Positions 8,406 through 17,689 of a DNA stretch of 64,000 nt are shown piece by piece. Below the pieces are notes generated by a model. That model did no database searches, had not been told where the DNA came from, and saw only the letters and a program-made list of their open reading frames with translations. This DNA is from Chitinophagales bacterium (GTDB taxonomy: Bacteria > Bacteroidota > Bacteroidia > Chitinophagales > JADJOU01). Numbering within the stretch: the first letter of the stretch is position 1; every line of letters begins with the position of its first letter. The DNA lies in the NCBI GenBank assembly GCA_016787225.1, contig JAEUUY010000030.1:1-64000 (forward strand). The letters run 5' to 3'. A program made the position numbers and the translations under genes.

Positions 8406-9878
8406 CTAAGAAACCTTATTCTTATAGAAGAATGAGAAAAAAGCAAGCCCTAAGACAGTGATAAATCCATTGATAATCAATATAGTATTGCCAAACTGAA
8501 AAGGTCTCCCATTCAAGATTATAGGTGCTGCATCAATATAATAGGCGATTAGTGGTGCGGTAATGCAAATTAGAGGTACAAGTGCATCGTATAACTTTCT
8601 CTTGGTAACTAATCCGAAGATAAAGAGCCCCAGCAATGGTCCATAGGTATAATTAGCAATTTTCAAAACAATATCTATAACAGCAGAAGCATTTAATATC
8701 TTGATAATCAATATCGCCAGTAGAAGTAATAAGGCAAAACTAAGATGAATAAGGTTTCGCAATTTTGTATCAGGGTTTTTTTCTGCATCCTTTCCTAAAA
8801 TATCGATATAGAAGGATGTCGTTAAGGTCGTCAATACACTATCGGCACTAGAGAATGTGGCAGCAGTCAAACCTACGATAAAGGAAATACTCGCAATGAA
8901 ACCTAAGTGATTGAAGGCAAGAAAAGGAAAAACTTTATCAGAATCAATACTCCCGTCTGGCTTCATAGGCAGTTGAATACCCAAATTTTCAGCATAGGTA
9001 TATAGTAATAAACCCAAGGATATAAAAAATAAATTGGTAAAAAGCATAACAATACTGAACCAAAATATATTCTTTTTAGATTCTCCCAAGGTTTTACATG
9101 TAAGATTTTTTTGCATCATGTTCTGATCTAATCCAGTCATACATGCCGCAATGAAAGCACCTCCTATGAATTGTTTCCAAAAATAATTTTTACTATTAAT
9201 ATCCCAGCAAAACAATTCACTATTCTTATTCTCTGCTATCAATTCTGGTAAATCAACCCATGAAATATTTAATTGAGTGACGATGACGTAAATAGATACA
9301 AGTACTCCGAAAATTAATAGACTAGACTGAAAAGCATCCGTCCAAACTAGAGTTTTAATACCACCTTTGGTAGTATATAACCAAATGAGAAAAATAATAA
9401 GTGATACAGATAATGCGAAGGGAACTCCCCATTGATCAAATATAAACAACTGAAGTACCGATGCCGCTAAAAACAGTCTGGCAGCAGAACCTAAGATACG
9501 AGATAACATGAAAAAAAACGAACCTGTATATTGTGCAAATCTTCCATAACGGTGTCTCAAATAACCATAAATGGATACTAAATTTAACTTGTAATAAAGT
9601 GGTAAAAGAATAGTAATAATAGCAAGGTACCCTACAAAATAACCTAAAACAATCTGAAAATAACCAAACTTTGTAAATATTACTGCCCCAGGCACCGATA
9701 TAAAAGTAACTCCAGAGAGCGAATCACCTAACATGCCAAAGGCTACAACGTACCATTTTGAACCTTTATCGGCATTAAAATAGGAGCTTGACTTGATACG
9801 CCTCGTGGTCCAAAAAGAAATCGCCAAAAGCACCCCAAAGTAAATAAACACGCATATTAAGAGGGTGAATGGAGTCAT
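8406..9878 (-). CDS. Sodium:solute symporter family (SSS) transporter
   Basis: The 490-residue protein is a polytopic membrane protein with about 13 predicted hydrophobic segments. It shows the SSS N-terminal signature (residues about 35-65: SSSYFNADKGSKWY, then GDSLSGVTFISVPGAV) and a typical length. The segment AATFSSADSVLTTLTTSFY corresponds to the conserved sodium-binding region of the family. It should take up a small organic solute with sodium at the inner membrane; the substrate cannot be read from sequence. It is flanked by 81-109 bp of non-coding sequence and is probably its own transcription unit. Confidence 0.88.
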   Translation of the reverse strand: MTPFTLLICVFIYFGVLLAISFWTTRRIKSSSYFNADKGSKWYVVAFGMLGDSLSGVTFISVPGAVIFTKFGYFQIVLGYFVGYLAIITILLPLYYKLNLVSIYGYLRHRYGRFAQYTGSFFFMLSRILGSAARLFLAASVLQLFIFDQWGVPFALSVSLIIFLIWLYTTKGGIKTLVWTDAFQSSLLIFGVLVSIYVIVTQLNISWVDLPELIAENKNSELFCWDINSKNYFWKQFIGGAFIAACMTGLDQNMMQKNLTCKTLGESKKNIFWFSIVMLFTNLFFISLGLLLYTYAENLGIQLPMKPDGSIDSDKVFPFLAFNHLGFIASISFIVGLTAATFSSADSVLTTLTTSFYIDILGKDAEKNPDTKLRNLIHLSFALLLLLAILIIKILNASAVIDIVLKIANYTYGPLLGLFIFGLVTKRKLYDALVPLICITAPLIAYYIDAAPIILNGRPFQFGNTILIINGFITVLGLAFFSFFYKNKVS

Positions 9879-9959
9879 ATGAACTAATTAGAGAATTCCT
9901 GTTTAACATTGTTTCTAATTCATCAAGACAATGAAATAAAAACTAACCCGAAACATTTC

Positions 9960-10466
9960 TTATTCCGTTTTTTTCTTCCTAGTAGTTTTCGCTTTAGGCT
10001 TTGCCTCAGCCTTTTCTTCTAAAGTTTCAGAAATTTCTTCTTTTTGATCTATTGTAGAATTGTCATTACTAACAGCGTCATCGGAAGGTATAAGATTTTT
10101 AGAATCCAATAGACTAAACCACTTTACTATTTTTTGAATATCACTTGTGTATACTCTTGATTCATCATAGTTAGGAACCACAGCAGCAAAAAAACTCTTT
10201 AAAACCTCTCCATCTGCTTTCGAACTTGGTAACTCGAGTTTGGATTTCTGTTCTTGAATTTTTCGCATAACCTCTATCAACTCTATAGGTTCATCGGAGG
10301 TATAGATCGTAATATTATCGAGAGGGGTAAAGGTATGTGCCCGCGATGCAGCAAAGAAAATTTTATCATCCTGCAGGGACTTGATTATTAACCCATCTGC
10401 TCGATGCTTATGCATTTGATACAATCCAGGCAATTTAGAAACAGCTAATATCTCACTAAAACTCAT
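9960..10466 (-). CDS. DUF5606-like conserved protein
   Basis: The 168-residue cytoplasmic protein has an N-terminal globular part (residues 1-125) with the pattern AVSKLPGLYQMHKHRADG followed by FTPLDNITIYT. I associate this pattern with the Bacteroidota family DUF5606. The C-terminal 40 residues are a charged Lys/Glu-rich tail ending in KTTRKKKTE, perhaps a nucleic-acid or ribosome contact. No function is established. It is preceded by an exact TAnnTTTG box 47 bases upstream. Confidence 0.65.
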   Translation of the reverse strand: MSFSEILAVSKLPGLYQMHKHRADGLIIKSLQDDKIFFAASRAHTFTPLDNITIYTSDEPIELIEVMRKIQEQKSKLELPSSKADGEVLKSFFAAVVPNYDESRVYTSDIQKIVKWFSLLDSKNLIPSDDAVSNDNSTIDQKEEISETLEEKAEAKPKAKTTRKKKTE

Positions 10467-10505
10467 TTTCTATTCTTGATTTTGTTTAAAAAAAAATACT
10501 AAGAG

Positions 10506-10513
10506 CAAATTTA
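10506..10513 (-). promoter_or_regulatory. Bacteroidota -7 element (TAAATTTG on minus strand)
   Basis: An exact TAnnTTTG match pointing toward the DUF5606-like gene, with a predicted leader of about 34 bases. The start site itself is not shown. Confidence 0.35.
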
Positions 10514-10567
10514 TAAGATTTTTTCAATACATTCATTATTACTATGTATTGTGCGGGAATAATTATA

Positions 10568-11410
10568 CTATTTCTCAAGAATTCTTACATTATCTAAATA
10601 AGCTGTAGCATTAATACTTCCCTTAGGCATAGTCAGTATAAAAATAGGGGTATATAACCCTGATTTACCTATTCGATCAATTAAATAAGTATAATTGTAG
10701 TATACATGTACCCAGCTAGAATTCTTATTTAAATAACTCTCACCAAACATAACTTTTGGATTTCCATTAATATCCGTATATGCCAATGCAGGTGCCAATA
10801 TACCTTCAGGCATATAATAGTCAAATTCTAAAAAAGTAGTCTTTTCAAAATTGAAAGGCAATTGTTTAAAATAATAAGCTGTAGCACTTGAATCTACAGA
10901 ACTAAAGTCTGCTTTCATAAGCATACTACCATTTCCATTTCTAGATAGACTGCTCTTAGTTGAAGCAGAAAAATTTGTAGCGGATTCCATTTCTTCATTT
11001 GCCAGCATAGTGATACCAGTAGCATATTCAAAGTCAAATACAGTATCTAAGGTTTTCTCGCGAACCATATTTACATCTACTAGCTTGGTACTATAGAATG
11101 GATAAGCCAAGAATCGCGTAGAAAGATTGTTTATTTTAACAACTGGTGATACCACCATACGCTTAAGCCCGTCTTTTAGAATTGGCATTTTAAAAGGCAT
11201 TTGCCATGTACCTCGAATATCATTTTCTATTGTTATATAAAGACCGTAAATCCCTGAATTCGCTATTCCTAGAGTGGTAGGTGCCACCCTTGCAGAGTCA
11301 CATTTTAGATAAAAGGGAATTTCTGTTGCTGCCTTTCTACAACCCACAAACATTTGAGCTATGATTCCAAGTAACAAGAGTCTAAACCACATTGTCCTCA
11401 GCTTTTTCAT
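10568..11410 (-). CDS. Lipoprotein with beta-sandwich-like domain, unknown function
   Basis: The 280-residue protein begins with a lipoprotein signal (lipobox AQMFVGC, Cys24 from the first ATG). The body is beta-rich, and its last third has a pattern seen in carbohydrate-binding-like jelly rolls: FLEFDYYMPEG, then VHVYYNYTYL, then the closing ATAYLDNVRILEK. An extracytoplasmic lipid anchor is expected. It overlaps the 3' end of ftsH by 29 bp from the ATG at 11410, or 11 bp if the second ATG (11392) is used. Translational coupling to ftsH is likely. No function can be assigned. Confidence 0.7.
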   Translation of the reverse strand: MKKLRTMWFRLLLLGIIAQMFVGCRKAATEIPFYLKCDSARVAPTTLGIANSGIYGLYITIENDIRGTWQMPFKMPILKDGLKRMVVSPVVKINNLSTRFLAYPFYSTKLVDVNMVREKTLDTVFDFEYATGITMLANEEMESATNFSASTKSSLSRNGNGSMLMKADFSSVDSSATAYYFKQLPFNFEKTTFLEFDYYMPEGILAPALAYTDINGNPKVMFGESYLNKNSSWVHVYYNYTYLIDRIGKSGLYTPIFILTMPKGSINATAYLDNVRILEK

Positions 11411-13412
11411 TTTTATTAGCGTCCTGCGTATCAGAATTATCAGCAGGGGCTATTGGTTGTAATTCTTCATCTCCTTTATCCCACGGAGATTTGCCTAATA
11501 GAGCTTCTAAGTCGGTTTTTAAAAGAACTTCTCGCTCCAGAAGAAGGCTTGCGAGATTATCTAATTGTTCCCTTTTCTCTGTGAGCAATGCCAATGCACG
11601 CTGAAACTGTTCATCAGAAATTTTTCTTACTTCATCATCGATAAGTTTGGCCGTTTCGTCGGAATATGGTTTCTCGTATGAATTTTGAGCCATACGATAG
11701 AAGGATAAATTCCCAACCTTTTCACTCATACCATAGTGAACCACCATACCATAGGCCATTCTCGTCACACTATCCAAATCACCTAAAGCTCCTGTCGAAA
11801 TTTTATTAAAAGCCAAATGCTCTGCAGCTCGTCCACCCATAGAGACACAGATTTGATCTAACAACTCTTCTTTGACTGTCAAATACTTCTCTTTTGGGAG
11901 ATAAAGCGCATGTCCCAAAGATTCACTCCTGGGCACAATAGTGACCCTCACAAATGGATGAGCATACTCTAAATACCAGCTAGTCAATGCATGTCCAGCC
12001 TCATGATACGCGATTACCTTTTTCTCTTCAGGAGTGATTATCGTATTTTTCTTTTCGAGACCTGTTGTAACTCTATCGATAGCTTCTGAAATATCTTTCA
12101 TATTCACCTCCGTCTTATCTTTCCGAGCTGCCACAAGCGCAGCTTCGTTACATACATTGGCTATGTCAGCTCCCACAAATCCAGGCGTTTGTTTGGCCAA
12201 CTCATGAGCACTCACATCCTCGCCTTTCTTAATTTTAGCTAGATGTACATTAAATATCTGCTCTCTACCATTGAGATCAGGTCTATTGATATGAATCTGA
12301 CGATCAAAACGTCCAGCACGTAATAAAGCATCATCCAAAACATCAGGTCTATTGGTAGCTGCTATGACAATGATTCCAGTATCACCACTAAATCCATCCA
12401 TTTCTACGAGTAGTTGATTTAGTGTACTTTCACGCTCATCGTTTCCTCCTACCAGACCTTTACCTCTAGCACGACCTATAGCATCAATCTCATCTATAAA
12501 TATAATACAAGGAGCTTTTTCTCTAGCTTGTTTAAATAAATCACGAACTCTCGATGCACCTACTCCTACAAACATTTCTACAAAATCTGAACCTGACAGG
12601 CTAAAAAATGGAACTTTAGCTTCTCCAGCCATAGCCTTGGCTAGGAGCGTTTTTCCTGTACCTGGAGGACCTATTAGTAGCGCACCTTTGGGTATTTTTC
12701 CACCTAGCGTTGTATACTTATCGGGATTTTTTAGAAAATCTACTATTTCCATGACTTCCTGTTTTTCCTCATCCAATCCTGCTACGGATGAAAAATTAAT
12801 TTCACTTTCAGTATCCTTGTCGACCATGGTAGCTTTGGATTTTCCTATAGAAAATATTCCGCCGCCAGGAAAGCCACCGCCGCCACCCATGCGACGCATC
12901 ATGAAATACCAAAATCCTATCAACAATAGTATAGGACCAAATATACTAAACATATTTGATAGCCAAGATCCTGTCTCGGTTAAAGGAATAAGTGTTACCT
13001 CTTCTACTTTATATTGCCTCCGCAATTCTTTTATATGCTGCTCCAACGATGTATGCGATGCAATATGCATAAAGAAAGAAGTGTTAGGCTTCTCTAGAAT
13101 AGAATTTTTCTTTCTAAAAGTATCATACTTCGCTTTTTTATTGAAAGAATCTGTATATACATATACAATCGCCTTTCTGCCGTTAAAAGTTTTAATCTGT
13201 TCAATATCGCCCTCTATATACATTTTATCGAACTCCTTGCTGTAAATTTCACGACTTTCGGAATCAGAAAAAATACCTTGAAGAACCAATACTCCTGTCA
13301 GGGCAGCCATGACTATGTATATCCAAATATAGCTAGGTTTATTATCGGGATTTATTTTAGTTTGAGGTTTAGACTCTGAATTCTCCATTGATGATTTCTT
13401 ATTTTCTTCCAC
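11382..13412 (-). CDS. ftsH: ATP-dependent zinc metalloprotease FtsH
   Basis: The 676-residue membrane AAA protease has a TM segment near residues 27-48, a periplasmic domain, a second TM segment near 150-170 and a Gly-rich linker. The AAA module shows Walker A GPPGTGKT (about residue 247), Walker [12 protein letters not shown] and the arginine-finger region [10 protein letters not shown]. The zinc motif HEAGH is near residue 468. It degrades misfolded and short-lived membrane and cytosolic proteins at the inner membrane. The start is GTG. It sits 23 bp after rsfS and overlaps the next lipoprotein gene. The acidic C-terminal tail is ordinary for the family. Confidence 0.97.
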   Translation of the reverse strand: MEENKKSSMENSESKPQTKINPDNKPSYIWIYIVMAALTGVLVLQGIFSDSESREIYSKEFDKMYIEGDIEQIKTFNGRKAIVYVYTDSFNKKAKYDTFRKKNSILEKPNTSFFMHIASHTSLEQHIKELRRQYKVEEVTLIPLTETGSWLSNMFSIFGPILLLIGFWYFMMRRMGGGGGFPGGGIFSIGKSKATMVDKDTESEINFSSVAGLDEEKQEVMEIVDFLKNPDKYTTLGGKIPKGALLIGPPGTGKTLLAKAMAGEAKVPFFSLSGSDFVEMFVGVGASRVRDLFKQAREKAPCIIFIDEIDAIGRARGKGLVGGNDERESTLNQLLVEMDGFSGDTGIIVIAATNRPDVLDDALLRAGRFDRQIHINRPDLNGREQIFNVHLAKIKKGEDVSAHELAKQTPGFVGADIANVCNEAALVAARKDKTEVNMKDISEAIDRVTTGLEKKNTIITPEEKKVIAYHEAGHALTSWYLEYAHPFVRVTIVPRSESLGHALYLPKEKYLTVKEELLDQICVSMGGRAAEHLAFNKISTGALGDLDSVTRMAYGMVVHYGMSEKVGNLSFYRMAQNSYEKPYSDETAKLIDDEVRKISDEQFQRALALLTEKREQLDNLASLLLEREVLLKTDLEALLGKSPWDKGDEELQPIAPADNSDTQDANKNEKAEDNVV

Positions 13413-13435
13413 TTTACTTTACTATGATTTTAAAA

Positions 13436-13816
13436 TTACTTACTATTTATTTTTACCTCCAAAGGAATATATGAATCTGACCACAACTCTTCTAACTGAT
13501 AAAATTCTCTCATTTCCCTATGAAATACATGTACTATCACATCAATATAATCAATTATAACCCAAAGAGCATTCCGCTCACCCTCAATATGATGAGGTTT
13601 GGTTTTTAACTTCTCTTGTACATCCTTTTCTACATTACCAGCAATAGCGTTTACCTGAGTAGTACTATCTCCATGGCATACAATCATATAATCTACAAAA
13701 GCATCTTCGTTGTCCCTCAAATCTATGCAAACAATGTCTTGGGCTTTTCTGTCTTCTAATGAAATTAGTATTTGATTTACTAGGGGATTATCAATTTTCT
13801 TTAAATTTACGGGCAA
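13436..13816 (-). CDS. rsfS: Ribosomal silencing factor RsfS
   Basis: The 126-residue protein matches RsfS/Iojap: KAQDIVCIDLRDNEDAFVDY, then STTQVNAIAGNV, and the late motif ERNALWVIIDYIDVIVHVF. RsfS binds L14 of the large ribosomal subunit and blocks subunit joining in starvation. The start is TTG at 13816; no ATG gives a full-length protein, because the next in-frame Met is residue 43. It is upstream of ftsH on the same strand and divergent from birA across a 62-bp gap. Confidence 0.93.
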   Translation of the reverse strand: MPVNLKKIDNPLVNQILISLEDRKAQDIVCIDLRDNEDAFVDYMIVCHGDSTTQVNAIAGNVEKDVQEKLKTKPHHIEGERNALWVIIDYIDVIVHVFHREMREFYQLEELWSDSYIPLEVKINSK

Positions 13817-13851
13817 ATCTCAATATTTAAATTAATACATTTATTTAGATA

Positions 13852-13859
13852 CAAATTTA
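13852..13859 (-). promoter_or_regulatory. Bacteroidota -7 element (TAAATTTG on minus strand)
   Basis: An exact TAnnTTTG match in the 62-bp gap between rsfS and birA, pointing toward rsfS-ftsH, with about 30 bases of leader. Confidence 0.35.
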
Positions 13860-13878
13860 TAGTAAAAATAGTTTCGCT

Positions 13879-14637
13879 TTGTCATCATTTCCCGAATTAA
13901 CGTTTTTTGATTATCCATTGGTCTATTTTAATGAAATTGATTCTACTAGTGATTATTTGAAAGTGAATAAAATTAACCACCCCTTAATGGTAGTAGCTGA
14001 CTATCAAACAAAAGGTAGAGGGCAATATGGTCGAGTATGGGATTCGGAATCAGGTAAAAATTTGACTTTTAGTTTTCAGTTTTTCCCTGAGAAATTGGAA
14101 ATAGACCATGGCTTTAAGATTTCTCAAATGATAGCATTAGTGTTGGTAGAAGTCTTAAATGAGATTATTTTCCCAAATCGAGCCTATATTAAGTGGCCAA
14201 ATGATATAATAATTAATGACAAGAAGGTAGCTGGAATACTGATAGAGACGACTATTGAAAAGGATAAAATAGAAAAGGTGATAGTGGGGATAGGAATAAA
14301 TATTAATCAGAAAAAAAAATCGAAAGTACTACCATATGCCAATTCTTTGGCTAATTTATTTCCTGAAATTAATTGGGATAGAATTGATTTGCTGAATATG
14401 CTTATAAAAAGATTAGAGCTCAATATAAGAAAAAACTTTCAAGGTGATTTTCAATCTTCGTATAACCAACAACTCTATAAAATTTATGAGGTGATATCTA
14501 TCCTATATAAAAACCAAGAGATACAAGTTGTAAATTTAGGTGCAGATCAACATGGGTTTTGGCTTTTAGACAATCAATCGGAAAAACAGAAAATTCAGAT
14601 AAAGTCTAGTCAAGAGATAATATATCTTTATAAGTAG
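13879..14637 (+). CDS. birA: Biotin--[acetyl-CoA-carboxylase] ligase
   Basis: The 252-residue enzyme carries the biotin-binding motif KGRGQYGRVW (about residue 46), the catalytic segment KWPNDIIINDKKVAGILIE (about 114-132) and the following GIGININ. It lacks the N-terminal DNA-binding domain of E. coli BirA, so it is the monofunctional type that biotinylates carrier protein but does not act as a repressor. The start is TTG at 13879. It lies divergent from rsfS. Confidence 0.93.
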   Translation: MSSFPELTFFDYPLVYFNEIDSTSDYLKVNKINHPLMVVADYQTKGRGQYGRVWDSESGKNLTFSFQFFPEKLEIDHGFKISQMIALVLVEVLNEIIFPNRAYIKWPNDIIINDKKVAGILIETTIEKDKIEKVIVGIGININQKKKSKVLPYANSLANLFPEINWDRIDLLNMLIKRLELNIRKNFQGDFQSSYNQQLYKIYEVISILYKNQEIQVVNLGADQHGFWLLDNQSEKQKIQIKSSQEIIYLYK

Positions 14638-14651
14638 GTTAAAAGAAAATA

Positions 14652-14659
14652 TATATTTT
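14652..14659 (+). promoter_or_regulatory. Near-consensus -7 element (TATATTTT)
   Basis: One base off TAnnTTTG and 24 bases before the ATG at 14676, the same distance seen at several exact boxes in the window. Confidence 0.25.
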
Positions 14660-14675
14660 TACAAAAAAATTAGAC

Positions 14676-15497
14676 ATGGCATCAACCACAGAAGAGATAA
14701 CAATAAAAGACTTAGGTAAAAAAGTTTTAAAGGTTTGTAGAAGAAAGAAAAAACTCTTTTTAAGCATTCTTATCGGTATTATGGTACTATCTGGAGTCTA
14801 TTTTACCAAGGTAGTATTGAAGCCCAGTTATAAGTCAGAAGTGGTATTAAAGAGTCGATTTCTTCGAAAAGACGTTTTTGTAAGCATTTTGGATTATTAT
14901 AATGCCTCTCTTAAAAATGACTATGAGAATATGAATGATAACTTAAAATCAAGTGTCATAAGTTTACAAATCGCTAAACTAGAAGCTAAAGAAATAAAAG
15001 CTGAAATAACTTCTCCCGACAAAGATGATAAAACTAAGTATTATAGGTTTACTATGATTCATTATCAAAAGCCCTCCGTGACAGCGGAAAATAATTTTAA
15101 GATAATTCTTGATGATATCAAACAAAAAGTAGCCGTAGACCAAGATGTAACTATTAGTAAAAAAAGAACTGAAGAAGCTATAGTAGAGCTAGACAGTCTT
15201 CTCAAAACTGCACTTCCTGCTGGAGATGCGTTTAAAGAAAAATTAAATTCTGGAAGCAGTATGTTGGTTCTAAGTGACCTGTATAGAAGTTTAAACGACC
15301 TTTTAACAAGAAAATCAGGACTCAAAACCGAATTGCAATATTATCAAACTGAAAACCTTATATATCAAGTCTCTCCTATTGTATTGACAAAAGTGATATC
15401 CTTCCCACTTATTATATTTGGTATTGGTTTTGCCATTTGGTTGTTAATATGTATATCCTGGGTAGGATTTGAGTTGGTGTTCGGGGATGATGATTAA
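14676..15497 (+). CDS. Wzz-like chain-length-determinant family protein
   Basis: The 273-residue protein has a short cytoplasmic N-terminus with a basic CRRKKK stretch, a TM segment at about residues 27-48, a largely helical extracytoplasmic domain and a second TM segment at about 238-262. That two-TM layout with an Lys-rich coiled middle is the Wzz/chain-length-determinant pattern, which controls polysaccharide length at the inner membrane. The classical proline-rich motif before the second TM is not obvious, so the assignment rests on topology and on the neighbouring polysaccharide locus. It overlaps the next gene by 11 bp. Confidence 0.6.
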   Translation: MASTTEEITIKDLGKKVLKVCRRKKKLFLSILIGIMVLSGVYFTKVVLKPSYKSEVVLKSRFLRKDVFVSILDYYNASLKNDYENMNDNLKSSVISLQIAKLEAKEIKAEITSPDKDDKTKYYRFTMIHYQKPSVTAENNFKIILDDIKQKVAVDQDVTISKKRTEEAIVELDSLLKTALPAGDAFKEKLNSGSSMLVLSDLYRSLNDLLTRKSGLKTELQYYQTENLIYQVSPIVLTKVISFPLIIFGIGFAIWLLICISWVGFELVFGDDD

Positions 15498-17109
15498 GTT
15501 TGTCTACAAAAATTTTTATTTACTTCTTATTATTTATGGAGTTTTCACTCTTATTCCATTTCTTGGAGATGTGCATCTTTTTGATTGGGATGAAGCTAAT
15601 TTCGCAGAGCTAGCTCGCGAAATGATTTTGACTAAAAATTATCTTCAGCCACAGATCAATTACCTACCATTCTATGAGAAGCCGCCTATATTCATATGGC
15701 TTCAAGTAATCAGTATGAAAATTTTTGGTATCAACGAGTTTGCTGCTCGTTTTCCAAATGCTTTGCTGGGCATATTGGTCATGGTGAGTCTATATTGGAT
15801 TGGCAAGCGAGAGCATGACGAACGTTTTGGAAGAATATGGGTACTAACCTATATGGGGTCGTTCTTACCATTCATGTATTTCCGAACAGGACTCATTGAT
15901 CCTTGGTTCAATTATTTTATGTTTCTCAGTTTATACTTTTATTATACTGCCGCGGGACTTAATTCGAATCAGATTTTAGGAAGCAAGATAAAAGACTTAT
16001 TAGCAAGTGCTTTCTTTCTAGGATTAGCTGTTCAAACCAAGGGTCCCGCAGCATTTATTATCGTTTTCGGAACTATAGGGATATTATGGGCTTTCTCAAG
16101 ATTCAAATCCTTACCTGGAATACTGAATGCCAGTGTATGGATATTATCAAGTCTATTTTTTAGCTGTCTATGGTTTCTATATGAAACTTATCATCATGGT
16201 ACAAGCTATATGTATGAGTTCATTGTTTATCAAATACGTCTATTCACCACAGAGGATGCACTGCATGGAGGACCCATCTATTATCATATAATTGTTTTAC
16301 TTTTGGGTTGTTTTCCTTCGAGTTTTGTCTTATTATTTACCAATGATTGGAAAGAAAAACTCAAGAATGACTGGTATAAAATCATGTGTATTTGTGGTAT
16401 CTTAGTTTTAGTATTATTCTCGATAGTTCAGACTAAAATTATTCACTACAGCTCTATGGCTTATTTTCCGATAAGCTATATCGCTGCCCATACGTTGTAT
16501 AATAATTCAATTAGAAATTTAAAACTGGCGGAGATTTTGATTAAAGTTTTTTCTCTAGTCGTTATTCTAGCTTTAATAGCGATGCCTATTATAGGTAATA
16601 ATTTAACTTACATATTACCATATGTAGATGATATTCAAGCTAAGTTGCAGTTGGGTGCCGCTGTTAACTGGTGTTATTGGGAAGTTTGCTTTGGTATTTT
16701 TATCCTTATGGTCTTAGTTTTTGCCTTAAAAAAATCTAGAAATAAATTGTATCCATATTTTTTCTCCACGATTGCGATAGTATTAGTTTTACTAGTAGTT
16801 TTCGCACCTAAAATAGAATGCTATACACAAAGAATCTATATTGATTTTTGCAAATCTCTAAGAGGTCAAGATGTCAATATTAAGGCATTATACTTCAAGA
16901 GCTATGCCACCATGTTCTATTCAGGTCGCCAACCTTTTACCAACCATATTTCTAAAGATCATAATTGGATTCTAGAAGGACTGATAGATAAGGATGCTTA
17001 TGTAATATATAAGACCAAAGATAGTATCCTATATAAATACCCAAAACCTGATGTAGAATTAATTCAAAGCAAATTAGGGTTTGATATTTGGCTAAGAAAG
17101 GCTAAATAA
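15487..17109 (+). CDS. ArnT-like (GT83/PMT) lipid-linked sugar transferase
   Basis: The 540-residue polytopic protein begins with a TM segment followed by the acidic motif DWDEANFAELAREM, the first-loop signature of ArnT/PMT-type glycosyltransferases. These use polyprenyl-phosphate sugars as donors on the outer face of the inner membrane. About 11 hydrophobic segments precede a C-terminal soluble part. The ATG at 15487 (or 15490) is chosen over a TTG at 15469. It overlaps the Wzz-like gene by 11 bp, so the two are coupled. It converges on the polysaccharide run with an 8-bp 3' overlap. Donor and acceptor are unknown; modification of lipid A or of the glycan made next door is possible. Confidence 0.78.
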   Translation: MMIKFVYKNFYLLLIIYGVFTLIPFLGDVHLFDWDEANFAELAREMILTKNYLQPQINYLPFYEKPPIFIWLQVISMKIFGINEFAARFPNALLGILVMVSLYWIGKREHDERFGRIWVLTYMGSFLPFMYFRTGLIDPWFNYFMFLSLYFYYTAAGLNSNQILGSKIKDLLASAFFLGLAVQTKGPAAFIIVFGTIGILWAFSRFKSLPGILNASVWILSSLFFSCLWFLYETYHHGTSYMYEFIVYQIRLFTTEDALHGGPIYYHIIVLLLGCFPSSFVLLFTNDWKEKLKNDWYKIMCICGILVLVLFSIVQTKIIHYSSMAYFPISYIAAHTLYNNSIRNLKLAEILIKVFSLVVILALIAMPIIGNNLTYILPYVDDIQAKLQLGAAVNWCYWEVCFGIFILMVLVFALKKSRNKLYPYFFSTIAIVLVLLVVFAPKIECYTQRIYIDFCKSLRGQDVNIKALYFKSYATMFYSGRQPFTNHISKDHNWILEGLIDKDAYVIYKTKDSILYKYPKPDVELIQSKLGFDIWLRKAK

Positions 17110-17689
17110 TTTTGATAATAGTTTTAAATATCAAACTAAAATATTTTAATAAACTCGGAGAGTTAATAAATTCCATATTTAGCTCGATTTTTCTCGGCAT
17201 TATTTCGTCAATATAATATTGTTCTGGATTCGCTTGTTTTTCTAACAACTCATTTTCGTTGGAATAAACAATAGAAGCCAAATCGGTCATGCCAGGTCTC
17301 ATGGATAAGACTTTTCGCTGTTCAGAAGAATATAAATCTACATATTTTTTCACTTCAGGTCTTGGTCCTACAAGACTCATATCGCCAATAAAGACATTAA
17401 ATAACTGCGGCAATTCGTCTAGTTTATATTTCCTTATAAATAATCCAACCTTGGTAATTCTATTGTCTGCCATACCTACTGTCAGTAATCCCTTTGTATC
17501 ACTGCCTGTCCGCATACTTCGAAATTTAATGAGTGAAAATGGAATTGCACCTTTACCGATTCTCTCTTGAATATAAAATACCCCTCCTGGCGATTCCAGT
17601 AGAATTATTATTGAAACAATTAAAAATACAGGAAGCAAAAGTATAATACCTAGGGAAGACAATATGACATCGAAAATTCTAATCAACAT
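17102..17689 (-). CDS. Initiating sugar-1-phosphate transferase (PglC-like)
   Basis: The 195-residue protein is a monotopic phosphoglycosyl transferase. It has an N-terminal hydrophobic hairpin (residues 8-30), then ERIGKGAIPFSLIKFRSMR and KLDELPQLFNVFIGDMSLVGPRPE, the catalytic core motifs. Its length matches PglC, which moves a sugar-1-phosphate (diacetylbacillosamine in Campylobacter) from UDP to undecaprenyl phosphate and so starts repeat-unit synthesis. It is the last gene of the minus-strand run and overlaps the upstream aminotransferase by 7 bp. With the PglE-like aminotransferase and the PglF-like dehydratase, it suggests an initiating 4-amino-6-deoxy-HexNAc. Confidence 0.88.
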   Translation of the reverse strand: MLIRIFDVILSSLGIILLLPVFLIVSIIILLESPGGVFYIQERIGKGAIPFSLIKFRSMRTGSDTKGLLTVGMADNRITKVGLFIRKYKLDELPQLFNVFIGDMSLVGPRPEVKKYVDLYSSEQRKVLSMRPGMTDLASIVYSNENELLEKQANPEQYYIDEIMPRKIELNMEFINSPSLLKYFSLIFKTIIKII